Source of the DNA: Baylisascaris procyonis | Taxonomy: Eukaryota; Nematoda; Chromadorea; Rhabditida; Ascarididae | DNA: 64,000 bases | Assembly: GCA_037389465.1 (NCBI GenBank) | Contig: JAZARR010000197.1 | Coordinates: forward strand, 4,636,501-4,700,500 | Direction of reading: 5' to 3' | In this document: in pieces, positions 1 to 13,400 of the stretch | Numbering within the stretch: position 1 is the stretch's first letter | How the letters are laid out: every line of letters begins with the position of its first letter | Translations under genes and position numbers: made by a program | Notes under the pieces: model-generated | Databases searched by the model: none | Told to the model about the DNA's origin: nothing | Seen by the model: the letters and a program-made list of their open reading frames with translations, nothing else

Positions 1-824
1 TAGAATATAGAATATCAAATTCTTATGAAAGAATTATTTATGAGTTCAAAGTGAACATTATCGACAATCGTAAAAATTATACAAAATTAGATCAAAATAT
101 TGCACTTCAAAACTTTTTCCACCTATCCGAAACGCCGTAATATTATTTAATGATAAAGAGATGATAGCCTAATTGTAATCATTAAGCATCAAGCTTGAGC
201 ATAATTTAATTCAGCTTAATATTCTCTACCAAATATTTTCGAATATCTGTCTAATAATATTTGTTGATTAGTTGTTCTTTCATTGTTGTTATGAATTGCT
301 AGTACATTATGGTACTAATTTTCACGATAAAATGAGAATAACGATAAACGGAGGGGTGGGGGAATATAGAAGAAGGAGATTATTTAGTTGGCCTTTCTAA
401 GCTGGATCTTCTTAGCGTTTGAATAGGAGGTGATCTTAAATTTATGTAAAATTTTCGAGGTAATTTTTCTTGTACAAAATGAGGCATTTCAAGAGAATCA
501 ACTAATTTCTTTGATCCTCTAAGATTAAATTTTTTGAGAAAAGGCGCGAACGCTTAGAGAAGTTTTTTTTTATGGAAGTCTCATCGAAATCAGCTGTTTT
601 TGATTTCTTTCCGGATAAATGACGTCATTGTAACATTCCCTCTCATACTGATTTTTTGTTCTAGGAATCTCTTTCTCACATTTTTACTCCTCAAATATGA
701 CCACCGTGGAATTTCACAAATCTTCGATGCTTTCCATCTTTAGTCTCTTCTCTCAGCCTTCGGCTATTATTAGGCTGTATCTCTTCGGTACTACATTCGC
801 ATTCCCCGCTGTAAATATTTTCCC

Positions 825-943
825 AGTTTCTATATTACCCACAAGTTTCTATATTACCCACCAGTTTCTATATTACCCACCAGTTTCTATATTACCCACC
901 AGTTTCTATATTACCCATTAGTTCCTATATTATCCACTATATA
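825..943. repeat. minisatellite, 19-bp unit, about six copies
   Basis: Unit AGTTTCTATATTACCCACC begins at 825, 844, 863, 882, 901 and, diverged, 920. The short open frame running through it is repeat-driven and not called a gene. Confidence 0.95.
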
Positions 944-2016
944 TTACTTAAGCACCACAGAAAGTCAAATCAGCTAGCATAGTTGCATCCTAAATGACAT
1001 TGGTGAGGGTGCCGACAAGCACGGAAAAAAAGATCGACTAATAATGCTGCAAATTATTGATTTAATTGCAGAAAAAAAATGTGCTGAACACTGTTTATTT
1101 TACGTATTTCCATAACGTTACCATCGTTATTTGCTAAAATTAGTGCTCGATATGGATTTTGGATTCCGAAAATTTTTCCCCCCAAAAAATTTGGATTCCC
1201 TGATTCAGGTTCAGAAATTTTCGGTTTTTCAACGACTTCCACAATAATTAGAGACTAGAGATCAGCTATTGCGTGGCCAAGCGATATATATATATTACCG
1301 AACATAGCCCTATCATTTATATTTCACAATTGCACTTTCTATTTTCTTGTTAGCTACATTACTTTATCATCGTACTAACATATTTATGAGGTTTTATCAT
1401 ATTAGCGCAATTATCGTACTCAATCATACTACCGTATATTTTCCACTTTATTATCTATTATCTTACCGTACTATATGCTGCAAGCAATATTAGAATATTT
1501 TTAAAATTTTACTTAAATGCACTAAAAAGGAACGCTCTTACTATGCGAAATGCTGCATTATGATTCGTTTGCATCATTAAAAGTCAAGTTGGAATATCGA
1601 CGCTAGCAGTTCATTTTATATAGACAGTCGTGTGGCATCAATGAGGAATGCAATAAATCCCTAAATTGACCACCAACCTCTTCCCTTTATATATAACACT
1701 ATTTCACGTATCGATTCATTCGTCATCCAGTAGTGATCGTGTTTGCATTGAATGTCTATTTTATTATGTTTTATCTTGACGCTTCCATCGTTCCCATAAA
1801 TGGTCTTCGAAAGGAATTGGTTGCATTGATTTTTATGACTTCTTGCAATATATCACTGAGAAAATGATTCTCTCTCTTTCTTCTTCTCTCTCTCCCTCTC
1901 TGTCTCTCTTTCTTCGCAGAAATTTGCACCGAATATGCTTTCATTATAAATGCATAAAATGCCAAACGCAAATGGTGTGTTCAGGATGTGCGAGCTACGA
2001 TGACATCACTTTTAGT

Positions 2017-2096
2017 GACAGCCGTTTATAATTTACACTAATATTATGATAGTATTGACAGCCGTTTATAATTTACACTAATATTATGCTAGTATA
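2017..2096. repeat. 40-bp tandem duplication
   Basis: The 40-base stretch starting GACAGCCGTTTATAATTTAC at 2017 is repeated at 2057 with one visible difference near the end (GATAG versus GCTAG), so it is recent. Confidence 0.95.
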
Positions 2097-3642
2097 TCTC
2101 AATTGACCTCGTCATCTTTTTCACTCGGTAATTCCTATATTAGATTAGAATATATATGAAAGTATATTGTTGTAATACTATGGAAGAGGGTTAATCTCAA
2201 CGGTGATGTGATATTTTTTATGCTTTTTTTTTTGCAATAGTGCATTTGCAAAATGATCTATGAAGATAATACTTCCGGTTGAATTGATTGATTTTTGTTT
2301 GGTTAGCAAATTATTGAAAATAATTTTTGAGGGAAAATTTTTTCTTTCATTTTTCTTAGCACGTGATTTTCAAGAGAAATTTTTTCACATATTTTGTTTT
2401 TTTTTGCATAAAATTTTCAATCTTTTCCAAGTGTACTATTGCAATTTTTTATGTTTTCTTTTTATGCATTTTTTTTCTCGCGTTATAACTATAAAAATAG
2501 TGTTGCATTTTTTTTTTGTTTATTTCTTTTTTTTTGGTGCTATTAGATTTTTCTTTAAAAATTTTTAAAAATTCATGAGAGAATTTCTTAATGAAATGCC
2601 TGATGAATGCAATTTTTTGTTTTTTTTTGAAAATATTTTAAGTTGTATTAAAGACACAATAATATTTGATATAAATTAGATTCATATAGATGTTATTTTA
2701 TTAATGAAGGCGATAGTTAGTCACAATTGTCAATGAATCTAGTTATTCGACGATATTTCTGCAGTTTTAATAGTTTCTTTGTTTTTGTCTACTATATCGA
2801 AGGGTTGGAATAAGTTGATCTTGGCATTGACTGTCGGATAATTTTATCGCACGAGAGTCCCTGAATTTTCAGGGGGAACTCCAGTTACCATTGAAGGAAG
2901 CTGAATATGCGAGATCCTAATTTTTGAGAACTCCCTGAATGCCTGTGCTGGTTAATGGTTGTCGCCAACTAATGGCTATCGTAGCTAACGGCTGTCGATA
3001 ACTAACGGCTGTAAATAATTGTTTTTTTTTCGCGCCGTTAAGTCCGGCTTTCTTGTATAATCATTGTTGGGCAATTAATTCTTTTGATGGTAAACATATT
3101 GAAATGAACAATTTAAATTTCTTTAATTCAACTTTTTTTTCCTCCCTTATAGTGAAATCATTGAAGAATTTTTATTCTTTAATCGTTTGCAAGTGGGAAT
3201 TGGCAAATTTTTTCGTTATTTTTCTCCGAACAAATTTTTCATTTATTTTTCTCGGTCATTTTTACCTCATTTCATATATGTATCGATTGCTACTTCTCGA
3301 ATTATATGGGGATTTTTATATAAATGCGCCTATTACATTTAAAATAAAACGTTATTCTAACTTAGTAATGATCTTCTCTCATATATTTTCCATGCGGATT
3401 TATTTATTGATTTTTTTCATTTAATAGTATTTAATTGATCTTGTGCAATTCGATGTAAACACCTTTATTGGTAATTATTGCATTTCATGAAGGGGAATTA
3501 TTTAATTTTTGAATTTCCGCAAAATTATTGCTCAATTCTCAAACATTTTTCTTATCTTTTGCACCTGTCTATTTAACGTTTTCCTAACCTTTCGTACTTA
3601 TTTATCACCGTAATTGGCTAAAATAAAATAGTACATTATTAG

Positions 3643-3770
3643 ATGCATCGCAGTTGTGATACCTGTGGCGACAATATCGAATCGTTGCGATACACACCGA
3701 AATGTGGTCATCGTTGTCGTGCCGAAATTCAATCACCATTTGACGATCGGACATCGAATCGCTGCTATAG
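3643..3770 (+). CDS. jip-1: jip-1 exon 1 (putative start, Cys/His cluster)
   Basis: Reads from ATG at 3643 for 42 codons and ends AG|gtaaat, phase 2, which joins in frame to the exon at 5114. An in-frame TAG lies directly before the ATG, so 3643 is either the start codon or follows an acceptor (TTAG). The peptide contains CDTC, then 12 residues, then CGHRC, a CX2C-CGHXC arrangement like a small zinc-binding knuckle. JIP proteins are not known for such a module, so membership rests on phase, strong donor and coding appearance. It could belong to a separate upstream gene. Confidence 0.55.
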
Positions 3771-4453
3771 GTAAATATAATCTTTATATAGGTCGACCAA
3801 GAAAGAGAACTGGAGTTGGATGGCATTGGATAACTCATTAGGTACTAAACAGTATTATGTACTAAATAAAAAGTAAGTAAATAATAAGATGAAAGAATGC
3901 TTTGGCTAATAGCCTGTATAGTGAACCATTCCGATCACGAATATGTCATCACATCATTAATCACTGATCTGTTTTGTGGAATTCTGGTTCTCGATCTTGG
4001 TGCTAAACACCGAAGATGAAATTTAAAAAAAAGCTAGTGAAGTTTTCGAACTCTGAAGTGGGACTAGTGGTGTGACAATTGTAGTTGTATAAATAGGGCA
4101 ATGAATTTTAATCTTGAACTCGGAAAATTTTTCCACTCTTTAGCTGTCAATGACAACGAGGCATTCCGTTGATATTAAAAGGTTTATCGAATTAGCGAAA
4201 TTTAATGCTTTAACAATTTAAAAAAAAGTACTGATTGGCAGTTTCGAATATATATAAAAGCATTTCGGTGGCTATTTTAAGAGCAAAAAAAAGGAATTCC
4301 ATGAAAACGAAGCGATATTGACCAGTAGGGAGAATATATATCTTGATAAAAGAATGCTTTTGCTAGCAATGTATGTGATATATAAATATAAATATAAATA
4401 TAAATATAAATATATATAAATATAAATATATAAATAAATAAATAAATAAATAA

Positions 4454-4496
<43 letters not shown>

Positions 4497-7400
4497 GGTA
4501 CAAGAAGTGACCTGTCGTATTTATAGTTAAGGGAATGGGGAGGGATCGCAGTTTTATTACTCATAATTGGAAATCTAAAGTACTAGGCTAGACGAATTCT
4601 TTCTTCGGTTGAGAAATGCGAAACAAAGCAAGAACTCGAAGGAAAATGATTGAACCTTTAATATTTCCTAGTGATTTCACTTAGTTGTTTTTCAATTTTT
4701 TGAATTTTTTTTTCTGGGAAATTTTTTGAAGAAATTTTTTTAAAAAAAAAGTTTTCCATCTCTAATGAGAAAGTCGATAGTATCAAGTTTTAAAGTTTTA
4801 AATTTCAAAAACTTTAATGTCTCCTTCTCAAAAGGGAATATTATGGTTGGAATCAATGGTAAAGATAATAAAATATTGTGATTTACAGTAAAATTGCTTA
4901 AAATTATTTCAGTGAGCAGAATTTTTTGTGAATAGATATCGGCTAAGTTGTTAAGGATCGTTTAGCAGTTTTTATTCTAAACTTTTTAAAGAATTTCTCA
5001 CCAGTTTGAAAAAATTTTCATAATAGTTACCTATGATGTCATATGACGTCACAAATTAACTGATGACGTCATATGTTATTGCATTAATGAATATAATATA
5101 GTTCTATTTTAAGAGATTCTTCATCAACAGAAGAAGAAGAAGACGATGATGCATCTGACTTCGACGCATTCACCTATCGTCGTAATGTGCATAAAAGTAT
5201 AAGTGCACATGCTAAACTTGGTGGAATGTCGTTGAAAAAACATTCAAAAAGTTCATTCGAATTTAAAGAAAAAAATATCGAAAAGGTATCAGTTTTTTAC
5301 AAATAGTTTTTTTCATTATTTTGATAATAATTATACTATCATTATTTTTTTCATGGATGAAATTTTTTTTTTGCATTCAAATGTGCTTATAACATTTTTA
5401 AATGATTTATTAATTTTCAAATTTATTGATTATTTTTTCTCTCAGTGGGAATAGTATTTAGTAAAATGTAAATTTTCGAATCAATAATTGAAATGCAAAT
5501 TTGAAATGCGTGGTAAATAATGAAGGTTTAGAATTGTTCTCAAAACGACCGAGATTATACTTTAGTCCTCCTTAACCTTGGCCTGATGCTAATTAAGGTC
5601 TCACTTGGCAGCTTATATCGTGGAAAATTATCCTGGAAATGTTTTATTTTCTGGAAATCCTGGAAATCCTGGAAAATCCTGGAAATTCTGGAAACAGCTA
5701 TGAATAATAAATAAATTAGAAAATATAATATTAAAATAGAGGAAAATGAATGAATGTAGTGAATATTTTCGAAGAAAAATTAGAAAGCATAGAAAAAATG
5801 GTTGGTGATTGAAAACACTCAACGCAATAGCTCCGGTTGTTTTTTTCTTTACTTATATAGGTGTAATCATGTATTACGATCAATTTTGTGGTGAAACGGA
5901 TACGATCATGCAAGTACGGTAGATTCAGAAGAATATAGATTATAATCTAGTGATAGGACATATAAGAGTAATGCATAGTGACCGTAACCGGATCTGAAGG
6001 AAAATCCTTGCTTGAGAAGATGTTACGGTATCTCAATTCTAGGATCAATATTCGAAAACATTTTTTTATCGTAATACGGCTTGTTTTCTTTTATCTTAAT
6101 ATCACATTTAGGTATCTGATGACCTTCACTCCAAAATTTTTAGACGGTGGTCAAAGTTCATCTCAGGGATTCCATAGGTGGAAATCTACTTAAACATTTT
6201 TTTAAAGAGTTACGGTACCTTCTAAGGGTTCAACTATTTTTATTCGTTGTTTTTTCCCCTTCATGTGACCTAAAATTGCTTTCTCAATAGCACAATGTTA
6301 GGGGAGAATTTTATTTGTTTATTATAAATATATTTATTTTTATTTAAGGATTGCCTAGAGGCAGATAGTGAAAGCGATAGTGATGCCGAATTCGCAGTAC
6401 ATCCATGTTTACGTGGTCTTATCAAATCACGTTCAGCGTGCTCTTTTAAAAGTGCTTCCATTCATAAAAAACCGCAGAATATGGTAATTGATCCACTGAT
6501 CGCATCATTCAAAGGTATCTCTTGCCATCATTGTCATATTTGTGCCCACTTATTCTAGAAATAATTGGTTGTTACTATAGGGTGAACATGGAAACAATAC
6601 CTTTCAGATTCTAGATTTTAGATTTGAAGACAGATCGACAGATAGCCAAAACAGATTTGGAGTCAAACTATGGAGCCGAAACAGATTTGGAGCTAAACTG
6701 TGGAGCCGAAATAAATTTGAAGCTGATTTTCTACTATTCTCCTAGAATATAGAAAAAGAATTTGAAGTTTTTTATATATAAGCAAAAAATATTTAGTGTT
6801 TCGAACTGAATTACGCAACTAAAAGGTCTATTTCTATGATAATAGTCGATAGATCTTTATTACTTCCGTTATGAATTTATAACAAATATGACCAAATCAT
6901 AGTCTAAATTGCTGCTTTATAAGGATCGTATCATTTGTTATTCCAATCCCCTTCCCACTCAAACAGCAAGCAATTTTCTGCGGTGTTTTCATTGAATTTG
7001 GCGGCTACAATCGATCATCACGCTACGGAAATGAGCGTGTAATTTACTCTATGAATAGCGTTCGGCTGTATTTCTGCAGTCGATTCTGTGATATCCTTTC
7101 TAGTTCCATGGTTTTTTTAGCTGTTTTATATTTGTGAGGCAAGGTCTTGTTCTGCGCATATGTCTGTGTGTCTGTGTCTGTGTCTTTGTGTCCGTATGTC
7201 CGTGTGTCTGTGTCTGTGCTAATTGCCAGTCGATAATTTTAGCTGTAAAAATTTTATAATATAATATAGGTTTACCTATGGTAGACATTGAAATAAAGTC
7301 GTTTATCAGCTTAAATTATTCCATAAAATTCAATGGGAATTATAGGCTTTTAAATACGTATAAAGATTTGTATGCATTTCTTAGCCAATTGAGTCGTATT

Positions 7401-10400
7401 GTAGAATTATTTGCATCGAGAAAAAGAGGATATTTCTTATGCCTGCTTTAGCGAGTGATTCAATTGGAATATTGAAGCTTTATTTGATGTTTTATTATTA
7501 TTTATTCATAATTAACGATATTTTCTTATCTAATTGATAAGATTGTAAAAAGCGCGTATCGTGCTTTCCCTATTTGTTTTACTCTCAATGAGCCATAGTT
7601 TTTAGTTTCATTAAGCTAAAATTTATGGTCATTTTATTACTTCTGCTGGTTTAATTAACTTGAATTTGCCATCATCCTTGATAAATTCTGAAAAACCAAA
7701 TATATTTCAGGATTTGATTTATCGAAAATGATGGTTTCACGTGCCGATTCGTTTCATGAAGAACTTGAACCGGCAGTTGCAAATTTCTCCGGCGAAATTT
7801 TCGAGAATTGGCCATCTCCGGAAGAGAATCAAAAACAGAATTTCGAGGAGAATAGATCGAATGATTGTGGAACACCTAGTGAAAATCTTAATCGACTTCT
7901 CAACAATGAAGTAAGTCCGATAAGCGAGATCAACCAAACAAGGTTTTTTTTTTCAACGTTGACTATTGAAGTTTTATTGAAAATGAAAAGAATCTGTACA
8001 AGGAGCCAATAAGAAATATCTGGAAGGTGAGAAATTTTGTTGGCAAATTTATCAGTTATTTCTTGCGCGGTTGATTAGAACGTTAGGGCATTTTGAAATG
8101 AAAATGCAAAGCGCAAAAAAGGAGTCTACATGCGTTGAGCATCCCGTTCCTCTTCCTTTCCATTTCTTTCATGTTTTCATAAAGGTAATTTTTCACAAAC
8201 TCTTCTTATAAATATTTCTACTGGAGGTTTTGCTCTCTTTAAATTTAATCTCTTTTCCTGGATTTTTGGAAATTTTCGGAAATAAAATTCCTGGAAATAA
8301 ACTCGCGAATGAATCTCTTTCGTTCTCAAATTCGATCACTTCCGCTCAAGTTAAGTTCTTACGAAAGCATTTTTTTTTTGCCTGAACTTTGTTTAAGTTC
8401 ACCTGCTCTCCTACGGAATTCAGTCGTCCATCTAGAGATGCTGCTTTTTACTAACGTCCACTTGCCGGGTTTATTCTCTTTTTGGGGATATCTTTGAACA
8501 GCTTTCAAAAGTTGTAACCTTCGTAGTATTTGAACTAACTAAATATATTCGATGAAATGGCGATCTTTTTTTTTTGCGCTTGATGCTATTTTCTTTTTAA
8601 TATGTTTTTGAGAAACGTTTGATTTCTAGGAGAGGAGATGTGAGGGTTGGACGGGGGAGGGAGGAGGAGAGGGAGGATATAGCTATCAAAAATTGTAACT
8701 GTAGAATTTCGGTAGTGGTATATACCACATGGTTGTGCCATTTGCAAAGTTATCAATGGATATCGCAACATTGGCATTCAAAAGTGATTTCTTCAGCATA
8801 ATTGATTCACTATTGACCTATACGGCTATTAAATCATTGAAGGTGAAGGAGGAAGGGATACGAGAAATGAATACAAGTACATGTTGGTCAGCACCAGCCA
8901 ATGTAATCGTTCAACGAGATGCTTGGAAGCGTGATGTCGATTGTGCAAGCCCAGATTCACCGCTCAATTATTGTTGGTCTGCACCTGAATTTCTCGGCGA
9001 TAGCAATAATGAGGCAATTTTATTCTGAATTAATTTAATTTCTATTCACCTATTTGCGTAGTTTTATCACCATATAGCGATTTATTTTGTTTGATTTGCT
9101 AGGTTGGATCCTATATTTTTGGTTACTATTGAATGTTTTAAGTGTAATTACGATCAATAGTGGCTAAATACCATAAAGGTTTTCATTCGATATTTGCATA
9201 ATATTTAATATTTGCATAATAGTCAAAGATATTTATTATATTTCCATAAATATTTTTATTACTTTGTTTTAAAGAAAAATCAAATATGGAAGATGGCCTG
9301 AAAATGCTTGATTATCTACTAAAAAAAATTCTATGTTTCTTTAGCTGAATTTTTAATATTCTTAAAAAATGGCGCAAATGGCCATACTGATTTATATTTC
9401 TGATCGCTGTATAAATGTAAGTTAGTGCATATTATAGGAGAGCGATGAAGAAAAGCAATTGATTGGAGTAACGGAAAATGTTCAAAAGGGGCACGTTAAG
9501 CGATCCGCTTCTTATGAGCTAATCAAGTGAGCGCAAATCCCTTGACACTTTTTTTTCATTTTTTTCTAAGATATTAGAAGGAATTTTTGTCATATATTTT
9601 CTCTTCAATTATCTCATCTATGATCAATATTTGCTAGTACTCTTAGGGCTCTCTATCTGCTCATCTGTCGATTTGCACGTCCGTCGATTCGAATATCCAT
9701 CGATCCGCCCGTTCATCTAACCCGCCTACCTGTCCGCATATTTGCATATTTATTTGCGTTCACATTTTTTGATTGCTTGAAGGGGCCATTTCAACAGACC
9801 TTTACCAGTTGATCAAAACATTATACTCTATGTGCCGCGTAACTATCGGAAGGCCATTGCGAGCAAGAAGATTTTGTAAAAAATTTCCATGACGAGTACT
9901 ATTGTTATCACTAGCGATGATGCTATCATCGTTATCAATGATAACATATTTTATCGTTATAATTTATGGTATTGCTGTGATTATTTCCTGTATTTTTATC
10001 GTTATCATTCTTAAAAGAGCTGTTATTACTGATATGAATATGAAAATTATATTTAATTAGACCTATTATCACAAGTTTATTGCATTTGATCAGCTACCTC
10101 ACTTAATCGATCATATAGGAATTATATTCATAGGTGGCTATTAATTTCAAGTATAACGGAAATGCTTAAATAATTTAATAAATTTTCTAAGCTTATGCTT
10201 GTTTTTTTGCAAAGTTTTTTTTTGAAATTATTCGAATACTTATATCATTTCACTTGAAGTATAAAAATTTTGCGACAGTCGGTAAATGTGCACTTGATGG
10301 TGGCAACTTAGAAATTGAATTAAATATTTTCAAGTGAATCGACGAAACATCGAAATTTGATTACGCAGCGTTGAAGAAGAAAATGAACGTTTTTCTAAAT

Positions 10401-13400
10401 AGTTATGCGACATAGTTAAATTTAATAAAAAAAAAATCTCGCGACATTCCAACTTAAAAGCAAAATTTTTTTTTGAAAATATTTTAAGATGAATTCAGCT
10501 GCAGATATTTCATTATAACTTTAATAAATATAAATTTTAAACATATAAATTGTTTTTTTTCCATATAATTTTACACAATTTCATATAGTAGGCAGCAATG
10601 ATAGTATGTTAAATTAAAAATATGCAAATGCAAAAATTATTTTCTGTGGATATTTTATTGGAAAAGAGATCAAATGACAGCTTATTAATCTTTAGAATTT
10701 TTAAGTGATTCGATTTGATCTATTTTAATGAGCATCAAATATAGTTGCTAATAATTTTTTCGTTTTATAGGGCTTTATATTCCGATTACGATGAACCAAA
10801 ACGGCTAAATTTTCTACAATTCGACGAGCCAAGCTTAGATTTAGAGTTAAAAACATTCCAATCGGCCGATGAAGAACCACCGATGAGTCGATTAATACCG
10901 TTAGCAATAAACGAAAAATATGGATCAATGGAAATTTATGGAGCAACACCTTCACCTCAATGGTTTGTAATTTCTCTCGAAGAAGAATATACCATATCTA
11001 ATTGAATAGAAGCCCTAAGGTTTCTGAAATGATTCTCGGTCTGGCATTGTTTTCACTCTCTTTTTTATCTTTTTTTCGAGGATACATTTTTGAATGTGAC
11101 CAATCTAATCATGCTTTTTATTGTGTGCTGTTGAACATTTTTAAGCCGATACTTAGAAAGATGCTTGAATAGATGCGTCTTTGAAAAAGAGTTTATTTTC
11201 ATTCCCCTGTTTTGATGAGGAATTCAGCTTTATTTCTTCTTAACGATCCAGCAGAAGCTTTTTTTTTTTTTCGAGAATATGGATTTTGCTTTTTTAGAAA
11301 GGACAGGCGAGGTGGGAGGTCTGAAATCGAGCAAATAATCTATTAAAATTTCTTGAAGCAATTCTCGCTGTAAGGAATAATAGTATGCTATATAATATTT
11401 GAAACTATTGGCTGTGGTTTATTTTTTTATTTTTTCTTTACTATAGTTTTTTGTGGCGAAAACCAAATAAAACATGAAAAAAAAAATAGGAAAATAAATA
11501 TTTATTCACAATCGCCCAATACTTTCTTTTAAACTCAAAAACCCATTAGAATGCCTATTTATCGCTGCATCACTATACTACTGTCATAAATTGAAGCAAA
11601 CAGAAGTCTATGGCTCCATCTCAGACAGGTCGAATTTTCTTGATATTGAAGCTCAATTCCGATAGCATATTTGAGATCAGAGAGCATGATTAGTCGATCC
11701 TAATTTCTCGCTGGATTAGATTAAAATTGCCTCGCATCATTTCTCTCTAAATCTTAATTAATCTTATATAATGCAAGCGTTCCGATTGTCGTTTCAATGT
11801 TCTGCAAAAATATATTGCATATCGCAGATTTGTACTATGTTAATTATGAAAATCATTATTTTTTCCTTTATTCCTGATATCGTTTATTCTATTCTTTTTT
11901 CATTTATATTCTTTTTTCTTCTTTAATATATTTTCTCACTTTGTAGGGGAGCTATTGCATCCCTTATTCGATATTTCAATCGTTGATTTACTCATTACTA
12001 GATATAATTCTATATATTTCTTTTATACTACTAATGCAGTATATATTCAAGCCAACATACTGTTACTGTTGCGCCTATTTCAAGAAAAGTTATTTCATTG
12101 CCGCATAGTAATGATACTTATTACCTGTTGAAAATATAATTAAGGTTGATTTTATTAAAGTTGGTTTAAAGTTGGTTTTTCTTGAAATTACAAATGCTCA
12201 CTAAAACTTTATTCAACTTTATTAAGGTGCTGTAGCATTGAGATTAATCTGTTGGATTATAGCGAAGAAGAGGTACGATTTGTGGATGATTCACCAGATA
12301 TGGAAGAGGAGAAACATTTGAGAGGTGTCGAAAATACCTCACAAATCGATTTCATCGATTCAGCCGATGAGGCTGGATTTACGGCCGATGAGTTATCGTT
12401 TGATATGTCACGACATTCGGATACCAGTTGTTCGGATGGTGTCGAGATCAACGATACTAGTGATAAAATTTCTGCGATACGTACGTCTAATTCTGCTGAT
12501 CACTTAAGCAAGAGGTTCGTTGTTGTTATTGTTGTTGTTTTTAATTAAATCTATTAATTAGGTTGAAAGAAGTTGAAAGGTTGAAAAAGGTTGAAAAAAG
12601 TTGAAAAAACAACCAACTTTTAGTGTTAAAGAAACCTTCCTAAGTAATAAGATTTAATAATTTCTATTTCGACTATGAAATGGTAATTTAAAATATTCAT
12701 TAATGGCGCATGTTTAGGATATTTCAGTGAAGATGACCTCCTGAGCAAATGAAAAAAGTGTGGAGGAAAAGAAAAGTGGTTATTGTGTTATTCAAAAGTT
12801 TTGATAGATAATCCGTTTTTTTTTCAATAAGTTTTCCGTGAAAATATAAGTCGTGCATATATTCCCGGTTTTCGCCTTTCAAATCCCCTTCAGGAAATAT
12901 GATTGCCTTTATTGATCGCTGATCAGAAATCGATCGATGCCATTGTATCATTGGTAGATTGTTAAACCTACTAACATTGTTGATATATGATCATGCTGTG
13001 ATTATTATTGATTATTGGATCGATTTTAGTGCTATCGATAAAGAGCACACCGATGGAATTCGTCCACGATCACCATTCTTTGGTCAACAGAATCCACTAA
13101 ACGTTGATGAGATGATCCGTGTTGGTCGTTGTGTTTCACGTTCCGATCGTCGTCTTGTACATCAAAGTTTCAGCTATCATGGTGGTATGCGTGATGTAAA
13201 TCGCTCACTTATCGACTATGATACAATTATTCAAAATCATTATAATAGGTAAGTTGTTTTGTGCTTAAATCGAACATCACATTATTCATTCAGATACGCT
13301 AAATTTTTTTTTTTTGCACAATAATTAAATTAAACCTTTATTGTTGAATTAAAATTATATGATGAGACCTAGGTGACAAATGAGGTGGGAATTATTGCAT

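Larger units (their letters stand above)
1..3642. other. 5' flank of jip-1, no gene recognised
   Basis: AT-rich, with poly-T runs throughout. Only short open frames and simple repeats were found: a 19-bp minisatellite at 825-943, a 40-bp tandem duplication at 2017-2096 and a degenerate TAACGGCTGT repeat near 2940-3020. An undetected 5' exon or promoter of jip-1 may lie here. Confidence 0.5.

Noticed and set aside
697..921. Protein with repeated SILPTSFY units
   Set aside because: Frame runs through a 19-bp minisatellite; no splice or homology support.
2260..2568. Phe-rich membrane protein
   Set aside because: Poly-T-rich DNA gives Phe/Leu runs in any frame; no other evidence.
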